NCBI GenBank assembly: GCA_900319795.1
Contig: ONPU01000009.1
Span: 1 to 64,000 of the forward strand
DNA length: 64,000 nt
Origin: an uncultured Eubacteriales bacterium
GTDB lineage: Bacteria > Bacillota > Clostridia > Lachnospirales > Lachnospiraceae
Direction of reading: 5' to 3'
Under the pieces are notes generated by a model. It was not told the origin of the DNA. It ran no database searches and saw only the letters and a program-made list of their open reading frames with translations. Both the position numbers and the translations under genes were made by a program. Positions within the stretch are counted from its first letter, which is position 1. Each line of letters begins with the position of its first letter. Shown piece by piece: positions 34,290-43,399 of the stretch.

Positions 34290-36281
34290 ATGGAAAAGTC
34301 TGCCAAAACGATAGAGCTTTCGCGCCGTCAGCGAAAGCTCTTCCATATTCTGAAATACAGCTCCGGTTTTCTGACCGGAGCCGAACTTGCACGTCGGCTG
34401 AACGTCTCGGAGCGTACAATCCGCTATGATATCGAAGCCATCAACCGCTCCTTTTGTTCGGGCAATGCCTGTATTCAATCCGTTCGCAGCAAAGGGTTTC
34501 GCTTTCTGGAATCCCCGGCTCCGGAAATGGAAATCCAGACCGGAAGCGGCGACTACACCGGTGATGACCGGATCCGGCATCTGGTTATGAAACTGTGCCT
34601 GGCTGTAAGCCCGATCCTTCCGGAGGATCTGGAGGAAGATTTTCATATCAGCAGGCCGACTCTGGACAGCGACCTGCGTCTTCTGAGGCACCGCTATTGT
34701 CACGGCTATCCTTACCTGACATTTATCAGGGATAACTCAGGAATCCGTTTTGCGCCGGAAGAGCAGAAAATCCGTGAAACGATGAACCGCCTGCTGATGT
34801 CCGGCTGGGACTATGCCGCAGACCGGAATCCCTATTATTCCTTTCCGATTTTTGAAAAACAAAAGGCAGAATTCGCAAAGACGGCTGTATCCCGTCGCCT
34901 GCGGGAAGCGGGAATCACCATCGACGATCCCTCCAAGGTCTCGCTGACCTTTGCCCTTGTCATCATGGATCTCAGAGTCCGCGCGGGCTTTGTTCTTCCC
35001 GATTTTCCGGCTCTGCCCCCGGGATATGAACGCGCTTACGGCGCTGTCTGTGCGATTTTTCAGGATCTGGAAAATGAATGGCGCGCTTCTTTCGGCCGGT
35101 CTGAAAAAGATTATATCTGCCTGAAAGTCCTTTCCGGCCAGCTGCCTTCTTATCCCGATCCGGCTTCGCCGGACCTGCCGACAGACAGTCCGGTGAACCT
35201 CAGGGATATTGCCGGAGAGTTTCTGAAGAACATCCGCGATTGCTTTGGTCTGGATTTTTCCGCGGATGTCAATTTCCTGAATATCCTTCTCCACTACATT
35301 TATCAGCTTTCGCTTCCGGTTTCACCTGCCATGGCCGAAGAGGACAGTGATCAGGTCAAGATCCGTCTTCTGATCGAGTACGAGATCGCCGGTCTTTTTG
35401 AAGAGCTTTCCGAATCCTACTTTCACCGCTGCCTGAGCAGCAGGGAGCTGTACCTTCTGTCTTCATGCGTCCACGGAGCTCTGGAAAAACTTCAGGATAC
35501 ACACCCGGATCGAAAGATCCGGACTGTCCTGTGCTGCCACAGGAACATGCCGGCTGCCTGGGTCATTCAGAAACGAATTCTGGCGGTATTCAAAAGCTAT
35601 CTGCTTCTGACCGAAGTACTTCCGGTCAATCTGGCGAACTCCTATGATTTCAGTCATACAGAACTGCTTCTTTGTACCGTCGACCGTCCTGTTACGACAC
35701 AGCCGGGCCTCAAAACCATATTTCTCTCTTCACCGGATACCTATGCTGATTATCCAAAGATCTCCTCCTACATACGGAGCAAACAGCTGCACAGTATCTG
35801 TACGGTGCCGGGCGTCAATCCGCAGGACCTGATGGAGACCGCATTCTGGCACGAAAAATGCTCCTTCCGCAGTTCCCAATCCGTGATCGGCACCTGCGCT
35901 GAGGATTTCATACACACCGGGCTTGTCCCCGAAGAATTTGCCGCGGATATCCGAAAGCGGGAACGCATTTCTTCCGCTGCGTTAAGAAGCGGCATTGTCT
36001 TCCTGTATTCACTGGTCCCGTCCAAAGAGACCAGGCTGTCCGTGATGCTCCTGGAAAAACCTGTATCCTGGAATACCCATAAAATTCATATCGCCGTCAC
36101 AGCCGCGTTCCGTCCGGAGCACAGGCGGCTTCTGTTTCTTCTCCTGAACATTTTTTATCATGAGCACCTTGATCCGGCAGATATGAAACAAATCCGGACT
36201 AAAGAGGACTTTTGCGAGCTGTTCCGGTATCTGCTTCAGCGCGATGCTGACAGTCGTATGGATCGCGGTTTTTCGGAATAA
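34290..36281 (+). CDS. BglG/LicR-like multidomain transcriptional regulator
   Basis: The 663-residue protein starts with a helix-turn-helix domain (SSGFLTGAELARRLNVSERTIRY, residues 17-45) and a second DNA-binding region. A central part resembles PRD domains. A segment near 405-470 (VLCCHRNMPAAWVIQKRI) is like PTS EIIB, and the C-terminal part may be EIIA-like. Such activators are controlled by PTS phosphorylation, but the key His and Cys residues cannot be assigned with confidence. The start is the ATG at 34290 after GGAGG. The ATG at 34251 overlaps the MFS end and lacks a site. It probably controls the GPH transporter gene downstream or the MFS gene upstream. No PTS genes are nearby. Confidence 0.75.
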   Translation: MEKSAKTIELSRRQRKLFHILKYSSGFLTGAELARRLNVSERTIRYDIEAINRSFCSGNACIQSVRSKGFRFLESPAPEMEIQTGSGDYTGDDRIRHLVMKLCLAVSPILPEDLEEDFHISRPTLDSDLRLLRHRYCHGYPYLTFIRDNSGIRFAPEEQKIRETMNRLLMSGWDYAADRNPYYSFPIFEKQKAEFAKTAVSRRLREAGITIDDPSKVSLTFALVIMDLRVRAGFVLPDFPALPPGYERAYGAVCAIFQDLENEWRASFGRSEKDYICLKVLSGQLPSYPDPASPDLPTDSPVNLRDIAGEFLKNIRDCFGLDFSADVNFLNILLHYIYQLSLPVSPAMAEEDSDQVKIRLLIEYEIAGLFEELSESYFHRCLSSRELYLLSSCVHGALEKLQDTHPDRKIRTVLCCHRNMPAAWVIQKRILAVFKSYLLLTEVLPVNLANSYDFSHTELLLCTVDRPVTTQPGLKTIFLSSPDTYADYPKISSYIRSKQLHSICTVPGVNPQDLMETAFWHEKCSFRSSQSVIGTCAEDFIHTGLVPEEFAADIRKRERISSAALRSGIVFLYSLVPSKETRLSVMLLEKPVSWNTHKIHIAVTAAFRPEHRRLLFLLLNIFYHEHLDPADMKQIRTKEDFCELFRYLLQRDADSRMDRGFSE

Positions 36282-36307
36282 AAACAGCACTTTCTATATA
36301 GCCTGAT

Positions 36308-36388
36308 TTGCCGAAAGGAAACGGCAATAGTCCATTTGAATCCGCTCTGTCGGTAATGCTACATTAATATAAGAAACTTCATTTCTTA
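36308..36388 (+). promoter_or_regulatory. Candidate promoter and operators of the third GPH transporter
   Basis: TTGAAT (36336-36341) and TACATT (36360-36365) are spaced 18 bases and could be -35 and -10. Inverted repeat TTGCCG-N8-CGGCAA (36308-36327) lies just upstream. TAAGAAA-N5-TTTCTTA (36370-36388) overlaps the likely transcription start. The arrangement suggests an activator site and an operator. Confidence 0.4.
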
Positions 36389-36422
36389 CATTAACTTTAT
36401 TTCTGACGAGGAGGAATCTGTA

Positions 36423-37820
36423 ATGTCCAAAGTCAACAATGCTGTTGAAAAAACCGATCCAAAGCTTGCTCTATGTTACGCGTTCGGTGAAGTTGGAAGC
36501 AACATGAGCTGGTACATGATCAACAACTATCTGATGCTTTTCTATACGGATGTGGTAACGCTCTCCGCGGGCGCCATTTCCATGATCATGCTGATCGCCC
36601 GTGTCTGGGACGCGATCAACGACCCGATGATGGGCAACATCGCGGACCGTACAAACACGAGATGGGGCAAATTCCGTCCCTATCTGTTCTTCGTTCCGCC
36701 GTTCCTTGCCATTTTCAATATCCTGACTTTCACGGTTTTCCCGGTCCAGGGATTTGCGAAAGTCGCCCTTTGCTTCATCTGCTATGTCGGCACCGGAATG
36801 GCCTATACAGCCGTCAATATTTCTTATCAGGCTCTTCAGAACGTTTGCGCGCTGGACTCCCAGGTTCGTATGAACCTCGCTACCGCTAAAGGAATCGGCT
36901 CTTCCGTCATCGGTATTGTCCTTTCCATCGTAGCAGCACCCGCCCTTCTGAAATTCTCTAATCCCGGCGCTCAGGCGGCTGATGCCAGAGGGTATTTCAT
37001 CTTTGCGGTGATCATTTCCATTGCCATCATTCCCTGCTTCTGGATCTGTGGTTTTGGCTGCAAGGAAAAATACACCAAGCATCTCCACAGTGATGATGAA
37101 GCGGCCGGCAAGAAGAGAGGCTTCCTGGAAAGCATAAAGCTCATCAGCAAAAACGACCAGCTCCTTATGGTTGTCGCATCTACGATCCTCGGCACCATCT
37201 GCGTAACCGGACGTATGGGCCTCCTGACCTACTATATTATCTACGTGGTCGGTGATTTCGCGCATATCGCAACGGTATTCACGGTGATGACTGTCATGCA
37301 GCTTGTCGGTACGCTGACTCTTCCGATCATGACGAAGAAGCTGACCAAGAGAAATTCCCTGATTTTCCTGCAAATGCTGATGAACGTCTCCTTCCTGCTG
37401 ATGTTCCTCTTCACAAAACAGGGAATCGGCGTCGTTCTTGTTCTTTCCGCCATCAGTGGTTTCTGCAACTGCGCAGCCAATATCTGCTTCGGCCTTGTCG
37501 GCGACTCTCTTGAGTACGGTGCATGGAAAACCGGTGCCAGAATGGAAGGGATTGCTGCTTCCATGCTTAGTTTCGGCGCCAAGATCTCCACTGCTTTCTG
37601 CGGCGCTGTAGGCGTCCTCCTCCTGTCCGCTGTCGGTTATGTAGCAGGCGCAGAACAGACTGCAAGTACACAGCAGGGTATCAACGTCATCGTCAACCTG
37701 ATTCCTCTGGTCGTCGGTATGCTTTCGGTTATCCCGATGCTCTTCTATAAGCTGACGCCTCAGAAGATCAGTGAAATTCGTTCTGATCTTGAAGCAAGAT
37801 CTGCTCATCCGGCGGAATAA
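36423..37820 (+). CDS. GPH (MelB-type) glycoside transporter, paralogue
   Basis: The 465-residue membrane symporter is very similar to the transporter at 16450-17838, with the shared segments DAINDPMMGNIADRTNTRW and PFLAIFNILTFTVFPVQG. The family cytoplasmic loop and about twelve helices are present. GAGGAGG precedes the ATG. It is a single-gene unit between the BglG/LicR-like regulator and a strong terminator, with its own candidate promoter and operators. By similarity to the carrier encoded with the deglycosidase operon, it may also carry a plant glycoside. This is an inference from paralogy. Confidence 0.87.
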   Translation: MSKVNNAVEKTDPKLALCYAFGEVGSNMSWYMINNYLMLFYTDVVTLSAGAISMIMLIARVWDAINDPMMGNIADRTNTRWGKFRPYLFFVPPFLAIFNILTFTVFPVQGFAKVALCFICYVGTGMAYTAVNISYQALQNVCALDSQVRMNLATAKGIGSSVIGIVLSIVAAPALLKFSNPGAQAADARGYFIFAVIISIAIIPCFWICGFGCKEKYTKHLHSDDEAAGKKRGFLESIKLISKNDQLLMVVASTILGTICVTGRMGLLTYYIIYVVGDFAHIATVFTVMTVMQLVGTLTLPIMTKKLTKRNSLIFLQMLMNVSFLLMFLFTKQGIGVVLVLSAISGFCNCAANICFGLVGDSLEYGAWKTGARMEGIAASMLSFGAKISTAFCGAVGVLLLSAVGYVAGAEQTASTQQGINVIVNLIPLVVGMLSVIPMLFYKLTPQKISEIRSDLEARSAHPAE

Positions 37821-37842
37821 TCCGATTCTATAAGCTGAAAAA

Positions 37843-37885
37843 AGGGCGTGTGAAAAAACGAAAGTTTTTTCACACGCCCTTTCTT
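37843..37885 (+). terminator. Terminator after third GPH transporter
   Basis: A 17-bp stem starting AGGGCGTGTGAAAAAAC closes around a four-base loop and is followed by TTCTTC. It is 23 bases past the stop. Confidence 0.92.
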
Positions 37886-37911
37886 CATTCGTATCAATGC
37901 TTCTTGTACTT

Positions 37912-37979
37912 GCCGGAATGAAAGTGTCCTCCAACGCGCAGGCCCCTTCCAATGATGTGGACTGGCGCGGCATGCTGCA
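37912..37979 (+). repeat. 68-bp direct repeat, non-coding copy
   Basis: This is an exact copy of 33644-33711 from inside the MFS gene, in the same orientation. It sits between two convergent terminators where it has no reading frame context. Two flanking bases on each side differ from the coding copy, and no target-site duplication is visible. Confidence 0.95.
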
Positions 37980-38002
37980 CTTTGTCCCTGTAAGAAACAC
38001 AA

Positions 38003-38040
38003 AAACAAGGGTGCAGTCGCTCTTATGCGACCGCACCCTT
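38003..38040 (-). terminator. Terminator after orphan solute-binding lipoprotein
   Basis: AAGGGTGC-A-GTCGC pairs with GCGAC-C-GCACCCTT with one mismatch, followed on the minus strand by GTTTTTGT. It lies 41 bases past the lipoprotein stop. Confidence 0.88.
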
Positions 38041-38080
38041 ACATATTTTACGAAAGAATCCTATTAAGATTCATCCTGGT

Positions 38081-39742
38081 TTATTGAGCTGCGAGCCATG
38101 CATCCAGCTGCTTCTGATATTCGTTGATGATATCCTGCATACCAGCCGCATCCATCTCCGAAATCATAGCCTCAACTGTTCCGTCTACATCTTCATAGAT
38201 GCCTGCGCCAAGACCCGGCTTATACTTATCTACTACATTTTTCACAGCCACGATCTGCGAATCTACCGGAGCAGAATCAACCGAGAAACCGAAGTACGGA
38301 GACATCTCCATCGCTTCATTGGCTGCAGCCTGTCTTTCGCGAATGTCAGCGCCGTCACCTTCCCAGGGAGTAATGGCAAGCTTGTTTCCATAGAGGAAAT
38401 CGGAAGTATGATACAGTCCTTGTCCGTTTGATCCCTCCGGAAATGCAGCGGTTCCGTCATCCTTCTTCACCCAGTCTGTTCCTTCAACGCCCCAGGTCAA
38501 AGTATCCATAAACTCCTGATCCGACCACAGAAGGTTCAGCACCTTTATAGCGGCTTCCGGATCATCCGACATAACAGGAACACCGAATCCGAATTTCTGG
38601 AATGCTCTTGTGGCAATCAGACCATCTGTAATGTCAACTTCTACATCCGGGAATCCGGTAGCGGCTGACTGAATCGTTTCATTGCCCATCTCAACCTGGT
38701 GAGCCATGGCAAATCCCACTTCATTCTGAATCAGAATTGCGCCATACTCATTTGCAGTTGCAGCATCTTTATAGATCAGTCCTTCATCGTAGAATTTCCT
38801 GGTCATACGAGCAGTCTGAAGGAATTTCTCACTTGCGAAGTAATTCTTCACCTTATTATCAGCCATATCCGCGTACACATACTGGTATCCGTCTCCGACG
38901 GTATCAACCCATTCTGCATTGCTGAAATCTCCTTCTCCCAGCAGGAACGGCTGAGGAAGAAGTACACCGCCTTCGGCATCGCTGTTGATCAGTCCGTTCA
39001 GATCTGTGTTCTCAGTCACCTTCTTCAGAATCTCTTCAATATCATCAAATGACTTAGCGTTTCTTGCCGCATCTGTCAGACCAAGCTCCTCAAGCACATC
39101 TCCACGCATATCTATCGCAACCTTGGCGTCCAGAACGGGCATATTTCCAACTCCGTAGACCCGGTCGTCTCTGGAAGTTGCCTTCAGATAGTCTTTCATC
39201 TGAGCCATAATATCCTGGCCGTATTCGTCCAGATAATCTGTGATATCCATAAGCTGACGCTGGTTCATAAAAGACTGATAGCTGGTCGCCGGCATAGGTG
39301 TGAACATAATGAGGTCCAACGCTTCGCCACTCTGCAGCATCATCGGAACCTGGGACATGTAGTTCGCGGCATCCATCCATGTGATGTCCACAGTCACATT
39401 CAGCTTGCTTTGGGTGATCTCATTTAAAGCTTTTTCGACATGCTCTGATACACCTTCATCAATTGGTGAGAGGCACATAACCACAGCACTGATTTCCGCC
39501 TCTTCATCCTCTTCGTCGTCTTCTGCTTCTGTTGTTTCCGCTTCTTCCGTTGCCTCCGCTTCTTCTGTTGCCTCCGCTTCTTCTGTTGTTGCTGTTTCTT
39601 CCGTTACTTCCGCTTCCTCTGTAACGCCGCTTTCAGCAGCAGCCGGAGTTTCAGCAGCTTTTTCTTCGCTTGCTCCGCATCCGGCAATCAGACTCATTGA
39701 CATTAATGCAGCAAGAATAAGTGCAGTTGTCTTTCTCTTCAT
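38081..39742 (-). CDS. Solute-binding lipoprotein of a sugar ABC importer, orphan
   Basis: The 553-residue protein has a lipoprotein signal with lipobox LIAGC (Cys about residue 21), then a long acidic, Thr/Glu/Ala-rich linker made of TEEAEA-type repeats, then a family-1-like binding domain. The motif block VPMMLQSGEALDLIMFTP and the DUF3502-like C-terminus match the second lipoprotein (57652-59421) along the whole length. The start is the ATG at 39742, six to seven bases after AAAGGAG. No permease gene adjoins it, so it probably works with the permeases at 55.3-57.6 kb or with distant ones. It ends in a terminator. Its ligand is unknown, but a glycoside is likely. Confidence 0.88.
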   Translation of the reverse strand: MKRKTTALILAALMSMSLIAGCGASEEKAAETPAAAESGVTEEAEVTEETATTEEAEATEEAEATEEAETTEAEDDEEDEEAEISAVVMCLSPIDEGVSEHVEKALNEITQSKLNVTVDITWMDAANYMSQVPMMLQSGEALDLIMFTPMPATSYQSFMNQRQLMDITDYLDEYGQDIMAQMKDYLKATSRDDRVYGVGNMPVLDAKVAIDMRGDVLEELGLTDAARNAKSFDDIEEILKKVTENTDLNGLINSDAEGGVLLPQPFLLGEGDFSNAEWVDTVGDGYQYVYADMADNKVKNYFASEKFLQTARMTRKFYDEGLIYKDAATANEYGAILIQNEVGFAMAHQVEMGNETIQSAATGFPDVEVDITDGLIATRAFQKFGFGVPVMSDDPEAAIKVLNLLWSDQEFMDTLTWGVEGTDWVKKDDGTAAFPEGSNGQGLYHTSDFLYGNKLAITPWEGDGADIRERQAAANEAMEMSPYFGFSVDSAPVDSQIVAVKNVVDKYKPGLGAGIYEDVDGTVEAMISEMDAAGMQDIINEYQKQLDAWLAAQ

Positions 39743-39990
39743 CAATAATCTCCTTTCTGAGTATGATAGGTTTCTGGTTCTGGAATTGTTTACACTGATT
39801 GTTTTGATAAATTAATTCATCAACTTGCTCTGATCAGAAGCACTGGCTGTAATTAAGTATATAAAAACATGGCGCCCCATGCGCTCGGTTCATTAATCAT
39901 TGATCCCCTCTGAAAGAAAAAGGTTTTCAATTTTGGAATATTTGTCTGATATCATTTTTACAGATACCGCTTTGTTATACAGTTTTCATT

Positions 39991-41178
39991 TCAGTGCTTC
40001 TTAAACTTCCCTACTTTTGTCAGTCTCGACGGCAGTTTCGGAAGCTTGCCGGCAGTGAGGACAATCGCTTCCTCTTCGCAGGCTTCCACGCACTTGCCGC
40101 ACTTCGTGCACTCGAACTCATCGATCATATGGATGAACTTCGCCTTGCCTTCGATGCAGCCCTCCGGACATACATCCGCGCAGTCGCAGCAGCCGGTACA
40201 CTTCAATGGGTCGATATAGATGTGGACAAATGCCGCGCAGACACCCGCCGGGCACTTGTTCTTCTTCATATGCGCTTCATACTCGCTTCCGAACTTGCTG
40301 ATTGCGGAGAGCGCGATATTCGCCGATACCTGTCCGACTGTGCAGAGGCACTGATCGCCCATCGCCTCACCGATCTCCTTCGTAAGATCGAGGAAGTTCG
40401 TCTTGCCGCGGGCCTGGGTCGTTTCCTTCTGCATGTACTCGAGCTGGATCAGGCCTTCACGGCAGAATACGCAGCGTCCGCAGCTGGCGCATCTGTCCTT
40501 CTGCAGCACTTTCTGTGTCTCGCAGACAATGCAGTCCTTCTCTGTAAGAACGCGGATGACAGCATTTGTCGCATCCTTTGCGCAAAGATCAGCCGCTTCT
40601 TCCGGTGTGTAATACTGATAGCCCATGTAAATGGCCTTTGCTCCATCAAGGGAAACAAGGTCCGCTACCTTCGTATCAGCCGCGACTTTCTTCGGCGCCT
40701 CTCCCGGAAGAGCTACATACGCGCCCGCTTCGTACTTGCCGTCAACAAGATCGGCAAGATCCTTCGCTGTTGCCAGATGGAGCACCAGATCTCCTTCCGA
40801 CTCGCGCACATTGATAATATCATTGACAATCACAAGACCGTATTCCTCGGCCTTCGCGCGGATTTCTTCGGTCAGCTCCTTCTCCCATTCCGGCAGGTAC
40901 AGGAACTTGGCTGCCGCGCCGACGAGCATTCCGCCGATGCAGATTCCGGAAAATACCGCGTCCGCATCTGTCTTTAAAAGTCCGAGCAGCGCTCCGTCCA
41001 CATCCGCATTGTTAAGCCCCGCATGGACAAATACGTCGCCCTCTTTCGCACAGGCCGTATAGATCAGCCCTTCAACAGCTTCTGTCTTTAATCCGTAGTT
41101 GTGCAGGTCCGCTCCTTTGATTTTTTCAAGGAGTGCTGCATATCCCAATGCCTTAGCGGCTTCAAATGTATTCGTCAT
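39991..41178 (-). CDS. NuoF-like iron-sulfur protein with ferredoxin domain
   Basis: The 395-residue protein keeps the NuoF/HydB-type cluster region (CGRCVFCREG and later CLCTVGQ) and a C-terminal two-[4Fe-4S] ferredoxin domain (CTGCCDCADVCPEGC and CTKCGKCVEACEE). It lacks the glycine-rich NADH- and FMN-binding loops expected in the first 150 residues. It is therefore more likely an electron-transfer subunit than a full NADH dehydrogenase. It begins three bases after the GltD-like gene stops and is the last gene of the FAD reductase operon. The complex would carry electrons from NAD(P)H to the reductase. Direction of electron flow cannot be read from sequence. Confidence 0.8.
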   Translation of the reverse strand: MTNTFEAAKALGYAALLEKIKGADLHNYGLKTEAVEGLIYTACAKEGDVFVHAGLNNADVDGALLGLLKTDADAVFSGICIGGMLVGAAAKFLYLPEWEKELTEEIRAKAEEYGLVIVNDIINVRESEGDLVLHLATAKDLADLVDGKYEAGAYVALPGEAPKKVAADTKVADLVSLDGAKAIYMGYQYYTPEEAADLCAKDATNAVIRVLTEKDCIVCETQKVLQKDRCASCGRCVFCREGLIQLEYMQKETTQARGKTNFLDLTKEIGEAMGDQCLCTVGQVSANIALSAISKFGSEYEAHMKKNKCPAGVCAAFVHIYIDPLKCTGCCDCADVCPEGCIEGKAKFIHMIDEFECTKCGKCVEACEEEAIVLTAGKLPKLPSRLTKVGKFKKH

Positions 41179-41181
41179 GCC

Positions 41182-43305
41182 TTAAGCCTCCTTTGAAAAA
41201 TCACCCCAGGTTCTCGGTGCGGAAATGCACAGTCTCAGATCGCACTGGAGGCAGCGTTCCGCTTCGCACTTTGCCTTCTTCTCGTCAAATCCGTTGTCCA
41301 TCGGTCCGCAGGTCTTCCAGTCTGTCACGCGCTCCGGTGCCGGAACCACGTTCGGTTCGGTACGCGGAATCTGCGCGAATCCGTCGATGATGCCGATATA
41401 CGGATCCTTCTTCTGCTCCGGAGCCAGGCTCTCGTCGATGTTTCCGTCGCCGCCGAGATAGATATCAATCGCGGAAATGGCGTCTCTCGCTCCCGCGATA
41501 CCCTTGATAACGGAAGTGGTACCGGTCAGCGAGTCGCCCGCTGCCCAGATGCCCTCTACGGATGTCTCGCCGTTCGGGCCTTTTCCCGCGACATAATTGC
41601 CGTGTGTCAGTTCCAGTCCGAATGCTTCCGGATCCATCGGGATCGTCGGCCTCTGGCCGGTCGCGAAAATCACGGTATCCGCCGGAAGAATCTCCTCTGT
41701 TCCGTCCAGAACATCGAACATCATACGGCCGTTTTCCTTGCGGAAATTGCCCACGCTCTTGATCTCGACACCGGTCACATGTCCGTTTTCACCCAGAATC
41801 TGCGGGAAGGTCTTGGAATTGTGAAGTACTACGCCTTCTTCCACAGCCCAGGCTCTCTCTTCGTCCGTCGCAGTCATCGCGTCATAGGCTTCAAGACAGG
41901 CCATATCGACTGTCTTCGCGCCAAGACGGAATGCTGCTCCGGCGCAGTCGATCGCGACGTTGCCGCCGCCGAGGATCACGACCTTTTCTCCGACCGTGGC
42001 AGTTCCCTCTTCAAAAGCTCTCAGGAAGTCTGTGTTGACCTGAACGCCTTCGAGGTCATTGCCCGGAAGCGGAAGTCTTGCGCCCTGATGAGTACCGACG
42101 GCTACAAATACAGCGTCAAATCCCTCTTTCAGCAGTGTCGGGACATGCTCAACCTTCGTTCCGGTCTTCACCGTGATATCTCCTGCTTCGAGGATATCCG
42201 CGATTTCCTGATCCAGAACCTCACGCGGCAGACGATAGGACGGAATGCCGTAACGAAGCTGTCCGCCGAGTTTTTCGGCTCCTTCGAAGATTGTTACGGA
42301 ATGGCCGAGTTTCGCGCCGAAATAGGCCGCGGTAAGGCCGGCCGGGCCGCCGCCCACGACGGCGATCTTCTTGCCGGTTGCCGGTTTGTGGAATGCCTTT
42401 GCCTTCCATGCGCCGTCATCATGTTCCGCCGCGAATCTCTTCAGATTGCGGATGGAAACCGGTTCATTCAGATACTGATGCTTGCACTCTGTCTCGCAGT
42501 TGTGTACGCAGATATAGCCGAGGCAGTGCGGGAACGGAACCTTCTCACGGACAGTTGCGTTCGCCGAAGCATAGTCGCCCTGATTGATAAAGCGGATATA
42601 GCGCGGTACATCAATATGCGCCGGACATCCTACGCGGCAGGGCACCACATAATCTTCTTTGCGAACTTCGGAAGAAGCCAGCTTGTCGCGGATCGTTCCG
42701 GTCGGACATACTTCCGCGCAGGCCTGGCAGAAACGGCAGTTCGCGTCGGTAAGGAGCTTGTTGTGAAGCGCTCCGGTATATACTTCCAGATCCTCTCTCT
42801 TGTTATACTGCAGTACATGAACTCCGCGGAGATCATTGCAGGCACGTACGCAGCGTCCGCAGAGGATGCAGCGGTTCATATCATGAAGAAGAAGCGGATT
42901 TTCTTCATTTACGGCAAATCCCTTTGTACGATATTTCAGGCGTCCGGTCTTCGGTCCGATATACTGGATCAGCATCTGAAGTTCGCAGTTGCCGTACTTC
43001 GGACATGTGGAGCAGTCTTCGGGATGACCTGCCAGAAGCAGTTCCAGTGCCAGCATTCTGAGGCGCTTTACTTCCTCTGTCTGTGTCTCGATGACAAGTC
43101 CGTCTTTTGCCTGAAGCTTGCAGGACGGTACCGGCTTCTCCTCACCTTCGACCTCAACGATGCACATGCGGCAGGAGCCTAAGGGAGCGAGATCCTTGTG
43201 ATGGCACAGATGCGGAATGTAAATGCCCGCGTCCAGTGCGCATTCCAGTACATTTTTACCGTCCGGCACTTCGAGTTTTCTTCCGTCAATTGTAATGACA
43301 GCCAT
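41182..43305 (-). CDS. GltD-like NAD(P)H oxidoreductase fused to NuoG/HydA-type iron-sulfur domains
   Basis: In order, the 707 residues hold a [2Fe-2S] domain (Cys34, 45, 48, 62), a His94-Cys98-Cys101-Cys107 cluster region, two [4Fe-4S] sets (Cys146, 149, 152, 156, then CRFCQACAEVCP), and a glutamate-synthase small-subunit-like FAD/NAD(P) domain (about 315-680; VVGGGPAGLTAAYFGAKLG and VVILGGGNVAIDCA). The start is the ATG at 43305, eight bases after GGAGG. The frame's upstream extension to 43377 crosses an inverted repeat and is not used. It links pyridine nucleotide oxidation to the iron-sulfur chain of the next gene. Bifurcation is possible, but there is no direct evidence for it. Confidence 0.85.
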   Translation of the reverse strand: MAVITIDGRKLEVPDGKNVLECALDAGIYIPHLCHHKDLAPLGSCRMCIVEVEGEEKPVPSCKLQAKDGLVIETQTEEVKRLRMLALELLLAGHPEDCSTCPKYGNCELQMLIQYIGPKTGRLKYRTKGFAVNEENPLLLHDMNRCILCGRCVRACNDLRGVHVLQYNKREDLEVYTGALHNKLLTDANCRFCQACAEVCPTGTIRDKLASSEVRKEDYVVPCRVGCPAHIDVPRYIRFINQGDYASANATVREKVPFPHCLGYICVHNCETECKHQYLNEPVSIRNLKRFAAEHDDGAWKAKAFHKPATGKKIAVVGGGPAGLTAAYFGAKLGHSVTIFEGAEKLGGQLRYGIPSYRLPREVLDQEIADILEAGDITVKTGTKVEHVPTLLKEGFDAVFVAVGTHQGARLPLPGNDLEGVQVNTDFLRAFEEGTATVGEKVVILGGGNVAIDCAGAAFRLGAKTVDMACLEAYDAMTATDEERAWAVEEGVVLHNSKTFPQILGENGHVTGVEIKSVGNFRKENGRMMFDVLDGTEEILPADTVIFATGQRPTIPMDPEAFGLELTHGNYVAGKGPNGETSVEGIWAAGDSLTGTTSVIKGIAGARDAISAIDIYLGGDGNIDESLAPEQKKDPYIGIIDGFAQIPRTEPNVVPAPERVTDWKTCGPMDNGFDEKKAKCEAERCLQCDLRLCISAPRTWGDFSKEA

Positions 43306-43339
43306 ATGCGTTTTCCTCCAAAGTCGCCATTTTATGAAC

Positions 43340-43377
43340 TTGTCACAGGCAGACCCGACCGGATCCGCCTGTGACAA
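43340..43377. promoter_or_regulatory. Inverted repeat between FAD reductase and GltD-like genes
   Basis: TTGTCACAGGC (43340-43350) and GCCTGTGACAA (43367-43377) form an 11-bp perfect stem with a 16-base loop. No T-tract follows on the minus strand. It lies 23 bases past the reductase stop and 35 before the next start, so it may set relative expression or mRNA stability within the operon. Confidence 0.55.
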
Positions 43378-43399
43378 TATTTACGGTTTTTTACAGTTA

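Noticed and set aside
36471-38036. 521-codon frame antisense to the third GPH transporter
   Set aside because: It mirrors a clear transporter, has no membrane or enzyme pattern of its own, and its start lies in the terminator region.
41602-43182. 526-codon frame antisense to the GltD-like gene
   Set aside because: There is no coherent domain or start signal, while the opposite strand shows all the expected iron-sulfur and FAD motifs.
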